From assembly GCF_002097715.1 (NCBI RefSeq), contig NZ_CP020738.1:3244660-3308659 (forward strand): a stretch of DNA of 64,000 bases, given 5' to 3'. The DNA comes from Burkholderia ubonensis subsp. mesacidophila. GTDB lineage: Bacteria > Pseudomonadota > Gammaproteobacteria > Burkholderiales > Burkholderiaceae. The translations under genes were made by a program, and so were the position numbers. Position 1 is the first letter of the stretch. Each line of letters starts with the position of its first letter. A model generated the notes under the pieces. That model did not search any database. It was not told the origin of the DNA and saw only the letters and a program-made list of their open reading frames with translations. This document shows positions 17,995 through 27,403 of this stretch, in pieces.

Positions 17995-18858
17995 ATGAAT
18001 AGACCGCTGTTCGACCTCGACCTGCTGCGGGCGCTCGTGATGGTCGCCGATTGCGGCAGCTTCACGACCGCGTCCGCGCGGCTGCATTCGACCCAGTCGA
18101 CCGTCAGCCAGAAAGTGCGGCGCCTGGAGGAAATCGCCGGGCACCGGCTGCTCGATCGCGGCGCACGCGACGTGCGCCCGACCGACGCGGGCGTGACCGT
18201 GCTCAGCTATGCGCGCCGGATGCTCGCGCTCAACGACGAGATGCTCGAGGCGCTGTCGGGCGCGACCGTCGCGGTGACGATCCGGCTCGGCGTGCCCGAC
18301 GATTTCGCGGCGGGCAGCACGACGCACGCGCTCGCAGCGTTCAAGCGCCTGCATCCGCAGGTCAAGCTCGAAGTCACCTGCGGGCTGAGCCGCGACGTCA
18401 GCGCCGCATACGACCGCGGCGACCTCGATCTGGTGCTGATCAAGCAGCGGCGCGACAGCCGCGAAGCGGTCGTGCGCTGGCCGGAGAAACTGAAGTGGAT
18501 CGACAGCGCGGAGCATCCGTCGATCGATCTCGACCCGGTGCCGATCGTCGCGTTTCCACCGCGCGGGCTGTACCGGGACGACATGATCAAGGCGATCGAG
18601 GAACGCGGGCGCCGCTGGCGGATCAGCTTCACGACGTCGAGCCTCAGCGGCATCCAGGCCGCGGTCGCCGACGGGCTCGGCATCAGCGTGCTGCCCGCGC
18701 GCGCGGTCACCGCGGAGCACGTCGTGCTGAGCGCGAAGCAAGGCTTCGCGCCGATCGAGAACATGGATATCGCGATCCTGCACCGGCCCACCGCCGATCC
18801 GATGGTCAAGGAACTGACGAAGACGCTCGCCGCGATGCTGGAGCGCGAGCGGCGGTGA
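17995..18858 (+). CDS. LysR-family transcriptional regulator
   Basis: A 287-residue LysR protein. The winged helix spans residues 4-62 (GSFTTASARLHSTQSTVSQK), followed by the substrate-binding region. Start ATG at 17995. It converges with, and ends 30 bp from, the tandem amidohydrolase genes, which are plausible but unproven targets. Confidence 0.85.
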   Translation: MNRPLFDLDLLRALVMVADCGSFTTASARLHSTQSTVSQKVRRLEEIAGHRLLDRGARDVRPTDAGVTVLSYARRMLALNDEMLEALSGATVAVTIRLGVPDDFAAGSTTHALAAFKRLHPQVKLEVTCGLSRDVSAAYDRGDLDLVLIKQRRDSREAVVRWPEKLKWIDSAEHPSIDLDPVPIVAFPPRGLYRDDMIKAIEERGRRWRISFTTSSLSGIQAAVADGLGISVLPARAVTAEHVVLSAKQGFAPIENMDIAILHRPTADPMVKELTKTLAAMLERERR

Positions 18859-18888
18859 AGCCGCGGCCCGCCGGCGGTGCTCGTGTCT

Positions 18889-20073
18889 TCAGACCAGCAC
18901 GCCGTCGCGCGCGACGATCTTCCCCGACGACACCACCAGCCGGCGCACGGGCCGCGCGACGACCGCCTCGGCGGGCGTCAGCGCGTCGACGAGCACGAGA
19001 TCCGCGCGGCGGCCCGGCTGCAACCCGTAATCCGCGAAGCCGCAGCCGCGCGCGCCGCCGTCGGTCACGCAATCGAGCGCGGTCTCGAGCGCGTCGTCGC
19101 GGCGGTAATCGTTGCGCATGGCGATCAGCATCGCGCGCTCGAGCATGTCGGGCGATCCGTACGGCGTCCACGTATCGCGTATCCCGTCGTTGCCGCCGAT
19201 GACGGTCACGCCCGCCGCGCGGCACGCGGCCAGCGGCGGCACCGCGACCGACGCGGGCGCGGTCGTGACCAGCGCGACGCCGAGCGCGGCCATCCGCGCG
19301 AGCAGCGCGTCGCGCGCGCGCTCGTCGATCTCGCCGAGGCAGAACCCGTGGCTGATCGTCACCTTCCCCTGCATGCCGAGCGCGGCCGTGCGCTGCAGGA
19401 TCAGGTCGAGCGAGAACGCGCCCATCGTCGACGGCTCGTGCAGATGGATGTCGAGCCCGCGCCCATAACGCTCGGCGATGCCGAACAGCACGTCGACGGC
19501 CTCGGCGGGATCGCCTTCGATCGCGCACGGATCGAGCCCGCCGAGCAGGTCGGCGCCCGCGCGCAACGCGTCGGCAAGCAACGCGTCGGTGCCGGGACGC
19601 TTCAGCACACCCGATTGCGGAAACGCGACGATCTGGATGTCCATCTGCCCGCGCAGCGCATCGCGCGTCGCGAGCACGCCGTGCAGATGGCGCAGCCCGG
19701 CATCGGTATCGATGTCGACATGCGTGCGCAGCCGCGTCGTGCCGGCGGCGAGAAACGCACGCGCAAGCGCCAGCGACTGCGCACCGGCGTCGTGGCCGCT
19801 CGTCGCGCGCCAGTGCCGCTCGTTCTCGATGCGGTCGACGAGGCGCGGGCCGACTGCGTTGCGGTACCACGGCATGCCCCAGTGCGTCTTGTCGAGATGC
19901 GTGTGGCCTTCGACGAGGCCCGGCAACACGAGCGCACCCGCGCCGTCCTCGACCGCGCAGCCGTCCGGCGCGTCGAGCGACGGCCCGAGCCGCGCGATGC
20001 GGTCGCCGTCGATCAGGAGGTCGAGCGCGTCGCCGGCGCCCGTGCGGAGATTGCGGATCAACAAGCTGGTCAT
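18889..20073 (-). CDS. Amidohydrolase, cytosine deaminase type (copy 1)
   Basis: A 394-residue metal-dependent deaminase or hydrolase. Metal ligands are visible in EGHTHLDK, DIHLHEPS and ISHGFCLG, with the catalytic Asp in GGNDGIRDTWTPYG. This set matches CodA-like cytosine deaminases and related enzymes acting on cyclic amides. The ATG at 20073 is preferred; one at 20085 is possible. It is a clear paralogue of the gene just upstream, 46 bp away on the same strand, so the two are probably one operon. Confidence 0.8.
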   Translation of the reverse strand: MTSLLIRNLRTGAGDALDLLIDGDRIARLGPSLDAPDGCAVEDGAGALVLPGLVEGHTHLDKTHWGMPWYRNAVGPRLVDRIENERHWRATSGHDAGAQSLALARAFLAAGTTRLRTHVDIDTDAGLRHLHGVLATRDALRGQMDIQIVAFPQSGVLKRPGTDALLADALRAGADLLGGLDPCAIEGDPAEAVDVLFGIAERYGRGLDIHLHEPSTMGAFSLDLILQRTAALGMQGKVTISHGFCLGEIDERARDALLARMAALGVALVTTAPASVAVPPLAACRAAGVTVIGGNDGIRDTWTPYGSPDMLERAMLIAMRNDYRRDDALETALDCVTDGGARGCGFADYGLQPGRRADLVLVDALTPAEAVVARPVRRLVVSSGKIVARDGVLV

Positions 20074-20119
20074 CGGCACACCCATTCGTCTGAACGATTC
20101 GAAGCGATGCGCGGCGGCA

Positions 20120-21319
20120 TCATCGTGCGAACTGCAGTGCCGGCGTGAGCGGCGCGAGCGCGTCGCTTTCGCCGCGCCGCACGACCCAGCGCTCCGCCGG
20201 CACGCCCGCGACCGCCGCCGCCGCATTCGGCGCGCGCACCGCGACGAAGGTCGCGTCGCAGCCGACCGCGAGCCCGTAGTCCGGCAGGCCGATCACGCGC
20301 GCGCCCGCATGCGTCGCCATGTCGAGCGCGATGCCGAGTTCGTCGTCAGTGTAGAAGCCCGAGCGATAGCCGACCAGCATCGCGCGCTGCAGCATGTCGC
20401 CGTTGCCGTACGGCCACCACGCGTCGCGAATGTTGTCGTTGCCCGCGAACACGGTCACGCCCGCCGCGCGCAGCTGCCGCACCGGCGGAAACGCGCAGTC
20501 GCCCGGCGCATTCGTCAGGATCGCGACGCCCGCGTCGGCCAGCGCCGCGGCCGTGCGCGCGACGTCGTCGGCCGGCACCTGGCCGAGCGCATACGCGTGG
20601 CTCACCGCGACGCGTCCGCCGAGCCCCGCCGCGCGCGTGCGGGCCGCGATCCGCAGCAATTGCGCGATGCCGGTCTCGCCCGGCTCGTGCAGGTGGATGT
20701 CGAGCTTCGCGCCGCGCTTCTCGGCAATGCCGAACAGGATGTCGAGCTGCCCGTCCGCGTCGCCGTCGAGCGTCGTCGGGTCGATGCCGCCGACCACGTC
20801 CGCGCCCTCGCGCGCGGCCGCGTCGAGGACGTCGGCGGTGCCGGGGCACGACACCACGCCCGCCTGCGGAAACGCGACCAGCTCGATGTCGACGATGCCG
20901 CGCCATTGCTCGCGCGCGGCCATCACTGCGTGCAGGTTCGCGAGGCCGGTGGTTGCATCGACGTCGACGTGGCTGCGCATCGCGACGGTGCCGAACGCCG
21001 CCGCCTGCGCGATCAGCGCATTCGCGCGCTCGACGATCGGCGGCGCGGTTGCGAGCAGGCGCTTTTCGGCGGCGAGGCGCTCGCGCAGCGTCGCGGCGGG
21101 TTCGTGCGGCACCCAGCGATCGCCGACGAAGCTCTTGTCGAGATGGATGTGGCCGTCGACGAAACCAGGCAGCACGAGCCGGCCGTCGAGATCGACGATG
21201 TCCGCGCCGGGCGGCGGCGCGCAATCGGGGCCGATCGCGACGAAGCGGCCGTCGCTCACGACGAGGTTCACGGGCTGGCCGTTCGGGGCGACGGCGTTGA
21301 TGAAGAGGCGGTCAGTCAT
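20120..21319 (-). CDS. Amidohydrolase, cytosine deaminase type (copy 2)
   Basis: A 399-residue paralogue of the following gene with the same motifs: DGHIHLDKSF, DIHLHEPG, VSHAYALG and AGNDNIRDAWWPYG. The pair arose by duplication and may handle different substrates or form a hetero-oligomer. Both proteins lack signal peptides. The ATG at 21319 gives a typical short N terminus. Confidence 0.8.
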   Translation of the reverse strand: MTDRLFINAVAPNGQPVNLVVSDGRFVAIGPDCAPPPGADIVDLDGRLVLPGFVDGHIHLDKSFVGDRWVPHEPAATLRERLAAEKRLLATAPPIVERANALIAQAAAFGTVAMRSHVDVDATTGLANLHAVMAAREQWRGIVDIELVAFPQAGVVSCPGTADVLDAAAREGADVVGGIDPTTLDGDADGQLDILFGIAEKRGAKLDIHLHEPGETGIAQLLRIAARTRAAGLGGRVAVSHAYALGQVPADDVARTAAALADAGVAILTNAPGDCAFPPVRQLRAAGVTVFAGNDNIRDAWWPYGNGDMLQRAMLVGYRSGFYTDDELGIALDMATHAGARVIGLPDYGLAVGCDATFVAVRAPNAAAAVAGVPAERWVVRRGESDALAPLTPALQFAR

Positions 21320-21655
21320 GGCACGGTGGCTGTGAGGCGATCGCGCCGCCGCGCCGAAGCGGACAGGGGAGGAACCGCGGCGGGCGCCGCGCGACCGTGA
21401 GTGGGGAATCCGGTCACGATATCGGACGCCGGATCGTGGCGCCAATTAAATGTCGCGATGCGGCGCATTCGATTTTGCGATGCGCGGCACACGGGCGGGC
21501 CGCCATATAGTCCCCCCGATTTACGCGGCAACAGACTTTACACGTTGTTACCCGGCCGCTCCGGACGGGCCTGCGGCCATTCCTTATACTCACGCCGAGT
21601 TCGCCCCCCGTCCCTTGATCCCCTCGGCGAACACGTTGCCGATGCAGGAAACATC

Positions 21656-22288
21656 ATGATGCGCATGCCCTCCACGAAGACCATTCTGTTCGCCTCGCTC
21701 GTCGCCGTGGCGGCGCTCCCGCTGACTGCCTGCGTCGCGCCGGGCTATGGCCCGTACGGCGCGCAGGGCTACCCGCAGCAGCAATACGCATCGCCCGGCT
21801 ATGCGCAGCCCGCGTACTCGCAGCCCGGCTACGTGCAGCAGCCGGCGTACCAGCAGCCCGCGTATCCGAACCAGGCGCCGTCTCCGTACGATTCGCAATA
21901 CGGCAACCAGCAGCAGTACGGGAACCAGTATGGCAACCAATACGGCACGCAGTACGGCACGATCGCGAACATCCGCCCGGTCAGCAGCGCCGTGGCGCCT
22001 GCGGGCGTCGCCGGCACCGTGGTCGGCGCGCTGCTCGGCGGCGTGATCGGCAACCAGTTCGGCCGCGGCCACGGCCGCGATGCGGCGACCGTGATCGGCG
22101 CGCTCGGCGGCGCGGTCGCCGGCAACCAGATCGGCCAGCAGATGGGCGCGCAGCAGGCGCCGAGCAGCTACCGGATCGACGTGCAGGTCAGCGACGGCTC
22201 GACGCGCGCGTTCGACGTGCCGACGCCGGGCGACCTGCACCCGGGCGACCGCGTGCGGATCGACGGCAGCCAGCTGTCGCGCTACTGA
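21656..22288 (+). CDS. Glycine-zipper outer-membrane lipoprotein
   Basis: A 210-residue lipoprotein. Lipobox LTAC lies near residue 25. A repetitive Gln/Tyr/Pro/Gly region follows (PGYAQPAYSQPGY, QYGNQYGNQYGTQYG). Then comes a glycine-zipper double helix (VVGALLGGVIGNQFGRG and VIGALGGAVAGNQIG), as in SlyB-like proteins, and a C-terminal beta domain. It probably helps envelope integrity. AGGAA precedes the ATG. The repeat region could vary in length between strains. Confidence 0.8.
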   Translation: MMRMPSTKTILFASLVAVAALPLTACVAPGYGPYGAQGYPQQQYASPGYAQPAYSQPGYVQQPAYQQPAYPNQAPSPYDSQYGNQQQYGNQYGNQYGTQYGTIANIRPVSSAVAPAGVAGTVVGALLGGVIGNQFGRGHGRDAATVIGALGGAVAGNQIGQQMGAQQAPSSYRIDVQVSDGSTRAFDVPTPGDLHPGDRVRIDGSQLSRY

Positions 22289-22704
22289 TTTCGCTTGCAC
22301 GACGTCCTCGGTCGACGTCGTGCCGATGACCGGCGCGACGTCACGCGCCGCGCCGCCCTCTTTGCTTCGTGCACGCCGCCAGTCCGGCCTGGCGCACCGC
22401 TCCTTCCCCATCCTCGGGCACGCGCCCCGGAACCACGCGACACGCGACGCCAGTCGGCCCGATTGCTCGCCTCGCCACACGACCACGGCAAACGACGCAG
22501 CGACATCAACCGGCCGAACCCGCGCTCCGGGAGTCGTATCGTTCAGCCGCACGCCGACCGGCAAGCACAACATGGTCGTGCACAGCATCGCGTCATCGCG
22601 GCGGCGTCGATCGGCCAGGCAGGCGCTGCCGATTCCGATTAGCATGGACGGGCCCTGCGGCGTAACGAGCCGCAGATTCCGACGATCCACCAGACCAACG
22701 ACAC
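22289..22704. other. Gap without a convincing gene
   Basis: Open frames here are Arg-rich shadows with no ribosome sites. No clear repeat, hairpin or operator is seen. Confidence 0.5.
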
Positions 22705-23211
22705 ATGATCACGATCCGCCTGCTCGACGCCGCCGACGCGCCCCTGTTCCAGTCCCTCCGCCTCCTTGCGATCGAGACGTCCCCGACCTCGTTCCTGCCG
22801 ACCCGCGACGAACAGGCCGCGCTCTCCGTCGACGAAGTGGTGTCGCGCATGCGCCCGACGCCGGAGCTCGCGGTATTCGGCGCGTTCGACGGCGACGCGC
22901 TCGTCGGCATCACCGGCGTGCGGCGCGATGCGCGTGCGCAGGTTCGCCACAAGGCAACGGTCTGGGGGGTGTTCGTCGATCCGGCCTACCGTCGGCGCGG
23001 CATCGCCGAATCGCTGCTCGACGCTGCCGTCGCGCATGCGGAACACGCGTGGCAAAGCGCACAGCTGCTGCTGTGCGTGAACGCGATCAACGAGGCGGCC
23101 AGACGGCTCTACCTGTCGAAGGGATTCGTCCGGTTCGGCACCGAACCGCGCTCGCTCGTCGTGAACGGCCAGTTCTACGACGAGGAGCACATGGTGAAGG
23201 TGCTGGCGTAA
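22705..23211 (+). CDS. GNAT-family N-acetyltransferase
   Basis: A 168-residue GNAT. The acetyl-CoA loop is visible in VDPAYRRRGIAESLL (motif R-x-x-G-x-A) near residues 92-106, preceded by the usual VWGVFV strand. Substrate unknown; relatives acetylate amino acids, polyamines or protein N termini. Monocistronic and convergent with the polygalacturonase gene. Confidence 0.85.
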   Translation: MITIRLLDAADAPLFQSLRLLAIETSPTSFLPTRDEQAALSVDEVVSRMRPTPELAVFGAFDGDALVGITGVRRDARAQVRHKATVWGVFVDPAYRRRGIAESLLDAAVAHAEHAWQSAQLLLCVNAINEAARRLYLSKGFVRFGTEPRSLVVNGQFYDEEHMVKVLA

Positions 23212-23241
23212 CGCGCAGCGCCAGCCGAGACGCGCGGCGCG

Positions 23242-25233
23242 CTAGCGCCGGTCCGTGATCGTCGTGTCGATCGCCTGCCCGGCGATCACGACGTTCGCCA
23301 GCGCCATCCCGCTCACGTTGAACGCATACACCGGCCCCGGCGACGTCGCCGTCGGCGCGCCGCATGCGACCGGCGTGCCGAAGTCGCAGTTGCGGATCGT
23401 CACGCCGGAGATCGGCTGCACCGCCGGCGTCGGCGGCGCGCCGTTGTAGTCGAACGCGACCGGCCCCTGCGCGACGATCGCCTGGAAACACGACGCGGTC
23501 ACGCCGTTCAGCGTCACGTTGCCCGCCTTCACGTCCGCGATCGTGATGGCCTGCACGACGGGCGGGCGCGTGCGCACCGCGTCGTTCGCGCTCCGGTAGT
23601 CGCAATCGAACGTGACGATCCCGCCCTGCGCGGCGGACGGGTTGCCGGCCGCCGCCGTCACGACGCCGAGCGGCACGCTCGCGTTGATCGGGCTGCCCGC
23701 GAGCAGCGCGCCGCCGTAGCCGCCGCCCTTCAGGTTCACGCCGTTCGGCAGGCTCACGCCCTTCACGTGGAAGTCCTTCACGTAGCCGCCGCGGTTCATG
23801 TTGGTCTTCACGCGGATCGCGATGTTGAGCGGGTTGGTCTGCCAGTTCGCGTTCAGCATCGACAGGTTCGTCGCATAGACCTGCTCGACGCCGCCACCCA
23901 TCTCGCTGCCGAGCGTGATGCCGCCGTGGCCGCTGTTCATCGTGCAGTTGCGGATCAGGTGGCGCAACGCCGGCCCGTATTCCGTGTCGCGGTCCTTGCC
24001 CGACTTGATCGCGATGCAGTCGTCGCCGGTGTTGAACGTGCAGTCCTCGCACAGCACGTCGGTGCACGCGTCCGGATCGAAGCCGTCGTTGTTCGGGCCG
24101 ATGCTGTTCGTCGTCACGCCGCGGATCACGACGTTGCGGCACGCGCTCGGATGGTGCTGCCAGAACGGCGTGTTCTGCGTCTGGTAATCCTGCATCAGCA
24201 CGTTCGTGCAGCCGATGAATTCGACCAGGCACGGACGCAGGTAATGGCCCAGGCCAAAGATCCGATGCTCGACCGGCACGCCCGCCTCGGACAGCGCGGG
24301 CAGGTAGTTCTGGTCCTGCTGCCACGGCGTGACGGGCGACGTGAGCATCGCGTAGAGCGCGTCGGAAATCCCCGGCGCGACGATGCGCAGGTCGACGTTG
24401 TTCGGATTCGGATACGCCTGGCTCGGCATCGACGCACTCGCGCCGTACGTGCCCGACGAACCCTTGTAGGTCCACCAGCAGACGCTGCCGTTGCCGCCGC
24501 CGGCGAACGGCGTCATCGCCTGCCCGTTCAGCACCGACGTCGGGCCTTCGCCGGTCAGCGCGATGTTCACCGCATTGCGCGCATAGACCGGCGCGCCGTA
24601 GTTCAGGCAGTCGTTCGCCTGCCAGCGGCTGTAGTACAGGCGGCCGTTCGCGCCGCAGTCGACGGGGCCGTCCTTCGCGTAGTCGGCCGGGTTCGGGCTG
24701 AAGTAGATCGTGCAGTTCGCGCTCAGGTGGAAGTTCACGTGGCTCCGCAGCACGATCGGCCCCGCGCAATACCAGGTGCCCGGCGGCACGACCACGCGGC
24801 CGCCGCCTTCGCGATGGCACGCGTCGATCGCCGCGAGAAACGCCGGGCGCGAATCGATCGCGCCCGGCGCGGGCGTCAGTTCCGAGCCGGGGCTCACCGG
24901 CGATTTCATGGTGTTCGTGTAGGGGGAGGTCTGCGGGACCGTCGCGCAGGGGCGCGCGCCGTAGCGCGTCACGTCGAAGTCGCGGCCGTGGAACACGAGC
25001 CGTGACACAGGCGCGAGCGACGCGGCGATGCGCGCCGCCGCACCATGCTCGCCCCAGATCGGATCGACCGCCGACGCATTCGACATGTTGCCTCCGGCAA
25101 AGGCCCGGGTCGCCGCGAGCGGCCCGCCGAGCACCGCGCCGCCGGCCAGCGCGCCGGTCCAGCCGATGCACGCGCGGCGCGACACCCGCTTTGAAGACAG
25201 TAATAGAACAGACGAAGGGCGGATTGCGGGCAT
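23242..25233 (-). CDS. Secreted polygalacturonase, GH28
   Basis: A 663-residue glycoside hydrolase family 28 enzyme, longer than simple pectinases. GH28 hallmarks appear in order: NNDGFDPD, GDDC, GHGGITLGSE and RVKT; the three catalytic Asp are in the first two. The N terminus has RRACIGWTGALAGGAVLGG, compatible with Tat export. It should cleave pectic polysaccharide, which points to plant contact. The ATG at 25233 has GGAGGAG at ideal spacing. Candidate operators lie upstream. Confidence 0.85.
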   Translation of the reverse strand: MPAIRPSSVLLLSSKRVSRRACIGWTGALAGGAVLGGPLAATRAFAGGNMSNASAVDPIWGEHGAAARIAASLAPVSRLVFHGRDFDVTRYGARPCATVPQTSPYTNTMKSPVSPGSELTPAPGAIDSRPAFLAAIDACHREGGGRVVVPPGTWYCAGPIVLRSHVNFHLSANCTIYFSPNPADYAKDGPVDCGANGRLYYSRWQANDCLNYGAPVYARNAVNIALTGEGPTSVLNGQAMTPFAGGGNGSVCWWTYKGSSGTYGASASMPSQAYPNPNNVDLRIVAPGISDALYAMLTSPVTPWQQDQNYLPALSEAGVPVEHRIFGLGHYLRPCLVEFIGCTNVLMQDYQTQNTPFWQHHPSACRNVVIRGVTTNSIGPNNDGFDPDACTDVLCEDCTFNTGDDCIAIKSGKDRDTEYGPALRHLIRNCTMNSGHGGITLGSEMGGGVEQVYATNLSMLNANWQTNPLNIAIRVKTNMNRGGYVKDFHVKGVSLPNGVNLKGGGYGGALLAGSPINASVPLGVVTAAAGNPSAAQGGIVTFDCDYRSANDAVRTRPPVVQAITIADVKAGNVTLNGVTASCFQAIVAQGPVAFDYNGAPPTPAVQPISGVTIRNCDFGTPVACGAPTATSPGPVYAFNVSGMALANVVIAGQAIDTTITDRR

Positions 25234-25292
25234 GGGCGCTCCTCCAGTGTATTGGGCGATCAACGCGCGCGGGTAGCGCATCATTATTCATA

Positions 25293-25433
25293 TGTTGTCG
25301 TACTACATTGAATAGTCTAGATGGGGTAGCCGCCTTGCAAGAATCTGTCACTTATCCTGTTTTAATGAGGATATTTTGAAATACGTGTGCGCGCACTCAC
25401 TTCAAGGATGCGCATCAAACATCTGTTGTCGTA
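25293..25433. promoter_or_regulatory. Repeated TGTTGTCGTA motifs before the polygalacturonase gene
   Basis: TGTTGTCGTA occurs at 25293-25302 and again at 25424-25433. The first copy is part of a near palindrome, TGTTGTCGTACTACA, similar in plan to GntR/FadR-type sites controlling sugar-acid genes. Regulation of the pectinase is inferred. Confidence 0.4.
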
Positions 25434-25554
25434 TGTTTATGCGCAGAAATTTCAAATCAGGCAGATACGCGGCCGAGCCCTGATCGACCGCGCACACGGA
25501 ATATGACAAGCTCGCTCACGCGTCATCCGATCAACCTTGCCGGAGGAGCCCAAC

Positions 25555-26913
25555 TTGCGTTCCCGCCACGGAGTCGACCTCATCCGCGCCCGCGCGCTGT
25601 TCGAGCGCGAGCGCCGCGCGTTCGCCGAAGCGATGCCGAGATCCCGCGCACTGTCCGCGGAAGCCGCCGAGCACCTGCTGTTCGGTGTCCCGCTGCACTG
25701 GATGCAGGACTGGTCGACCCCGTTCTCGCTGTACGTGAAGGAAGCGCGCGGCGCGACCTTCACCGACGTCGACGGCCATCGCTATGTCGATTTCTGTCTC
25801 GGCGACACCGGTGCGATGTTCGGCCATGCGCCCGAACCCGTCGCGCGGGCACTCGCCGAGCAGGCGACGCGCGGCTACACGACGATGCTGCCGAGCGAGG
25901 ATGCGGCATGGGTGTCGCGCGAACTCGCACGCCGCTTCGGGCTGCCGGTCTGGCAGTTCGCGCTGAGCGCGAGCGACGCGAACCGCTTCGTGCTGCGCTG
26001 GGCGCGCGCGGCCACCGGCCGCAACACGATCGTCGTGTTCAACGGCTGCTATCACGGGACGGTCGACGACGTGTTCGTCGATCTGGTCGACGGCCGCCCC
26101 ATGCAGCGCGACAGCCTGCTCGGGCAGGCGTATGACCTGCTCGCGAACACGCGCGTCGTCGAGTTCAACGATCTTGGGGCGCTCGAAGCGGCGCTGAAGG
26201 ATGGCGACGTCGCATGCGTGCTCGCCGAGCCCGCGATGACGAACATCGGGATGGTGCTGCCCGATCCCGGCTTCTGGGATGAAGCCCGCGCGCTGACGCG
26301 CCGCTACGGCACGCTGCTCGTGATCGACGAGACGCACACGATCAGCAGCGGCCCCGGCGGCTACGCGGTGGCGCACGGGCTCGATCCCGACGTGCTGGTG
26401 GTCGGCAAGCCGATTGCCGGCGGCGTGCCGTGCGCCGTCTACGGTTTCAGCGCGGCATTCGCGGAGCGCGCGAAACAGGCGAAGCTGAACGCGCCGCCCG
26501 GACATTCGGGCATCGGCACGACGCTCACCGCGAACATGCTCGCGATGCATGCGATGCGCGCGACGCTGGAGGACGTGGCCACGGAAGCGGCCTACGCGCA
26601 CATGTTCGAACTGGCCGCGCGGCTCGCGTCCGGGCTCGAACAGGCGATCGCGACACACGGGCTGCCGTGGTGCGTGACGCGCATCGGCGCGCGCACCGAG
26701 TTCCAGTTCGCGCCGACGCCGCCGCGCAACGGCACGCTCGCCGGCCGGCAGCTCGACAGCGAGCTCGAGCACATCGTGCACCTGTACCTGCTGAACCGCG
26801 GCGTGCTGATCACGCCGTTCCACAACATGATGCTCGTGTGTCCCGAGACGACCGTGCAGGATGTCGACCTGCTGGTTGCGCTGTTCGATGCGTGTCTCAG
26901 AGAGCTGGTGTGA
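25555..26913 (+). CDS. Class III aminotransferase, glutamate-1-semialdehyde aminomutase-like
   Basis: A 452-residue PLP enzyme. The conserved acidic residue is in LLVIDETHT and the PLP Lys in VVGKPIAGG (about residue 285). The overall plan resembles GSA aminomutase, but it is not expected to serve heme synthesis here. TTG at 25555 is chosen because GGAGGAG lies 7 bases before it; an in-frame TTG at 25537 precedes that ribosome site. Divergent from the polygalacturonase gene. Confidence 0.8.
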   Translation: MRSRHGVDLIRARALFERERRAFAEAMPRSRALSAEAAEHLLFGVPLHWMQDWSTPFSLYVKEARGATFTDVDGHRYVDFCLGDTGAMFGHAPEPVARALAEQATRGYTTMLPSEDAAWVSRELARRFGLPVWQFALSASDANRFVLRWARAATGRNTIVVFNGCYHGTVDDVFVDLVDGRPMQRDSLLGQAYDLLANTRVVEFNDLGALEAALKDGDVACVLAEPAMTNIGMVLPDPGFWDEARALTRRYGTLLVIDETHTISSGPGGYAVAHGLDPDVLVVGKPIAGGVPCAVYGFSAAFAERAKQAKLNAPPGHSGIGTTLTANMLAMHAMRATLEDVATEAAYAHMFELAARLASGLEQAIATHGLPWCVTRIGARTEFQFAPTPPRNGTLAGRQLDSELEHIVHLYLLNRGVLITPFHNMMLVCPETTVQDVDLLVALFDACLRELV

Positions 26914-26941
26914 TGGCGTGACGCAGCAGGCGGACGCGCGC

Positions 26942-27180
26942 CTACTGCTCGATCTGCTTGTCGTCGCCTGACGCGGCGGTGGTCTCGAACAGCAACACGA
27001 GATCGCCGCCATAGCTGCCGTTGGCGAGGGCAGTGCCGTTCCGGGCCGGCGCGTCGCCGCTGATCTTCAGGTTGTGGATTTCGTTGAAGCCGCCGTCGCC
27101 CTGCTCGACTCGTTGGCGACCGCGAATTCCGACCAACCTCGGTCAGGCGCACGGATTTTGATCTTGCTCCATACGCGCGC
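26942..27180 (-). pseudogene. Remnant of an unknown gene
   Basis: Two adjoining minus-strand frames look coding: IKIRAPDRGWSEFAVANES above about 27,110, then GGFNEIHNLKISGDAPARNG to the stop at 26942. They join by one missing base near 27,105-27,111. No start codon exists upstream before an in-frame stop, so the 5' end is lost. Family not recognised. Confidence 0.35.
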
Positions 27181-27403
27181 AGTGTTTATACATACGATTC
27201 AGCATTGACGTATCACCGGCCCCGGCGCCATCGCGTCAAATGCGCCGCCTGCGTCATTCACAAGCGAGGTTCTTGAAGCAAGTCTCACTGATGCTGCATG
27301 ACGCCACTCGGCATCTTATCCATCCCAGTGTTTTGCTTTTTGAAATTGTCTGTAGCGAACAATAAGTACATCTAATGCAATAAAAACCAACAAGGATCTT
27401 ATT

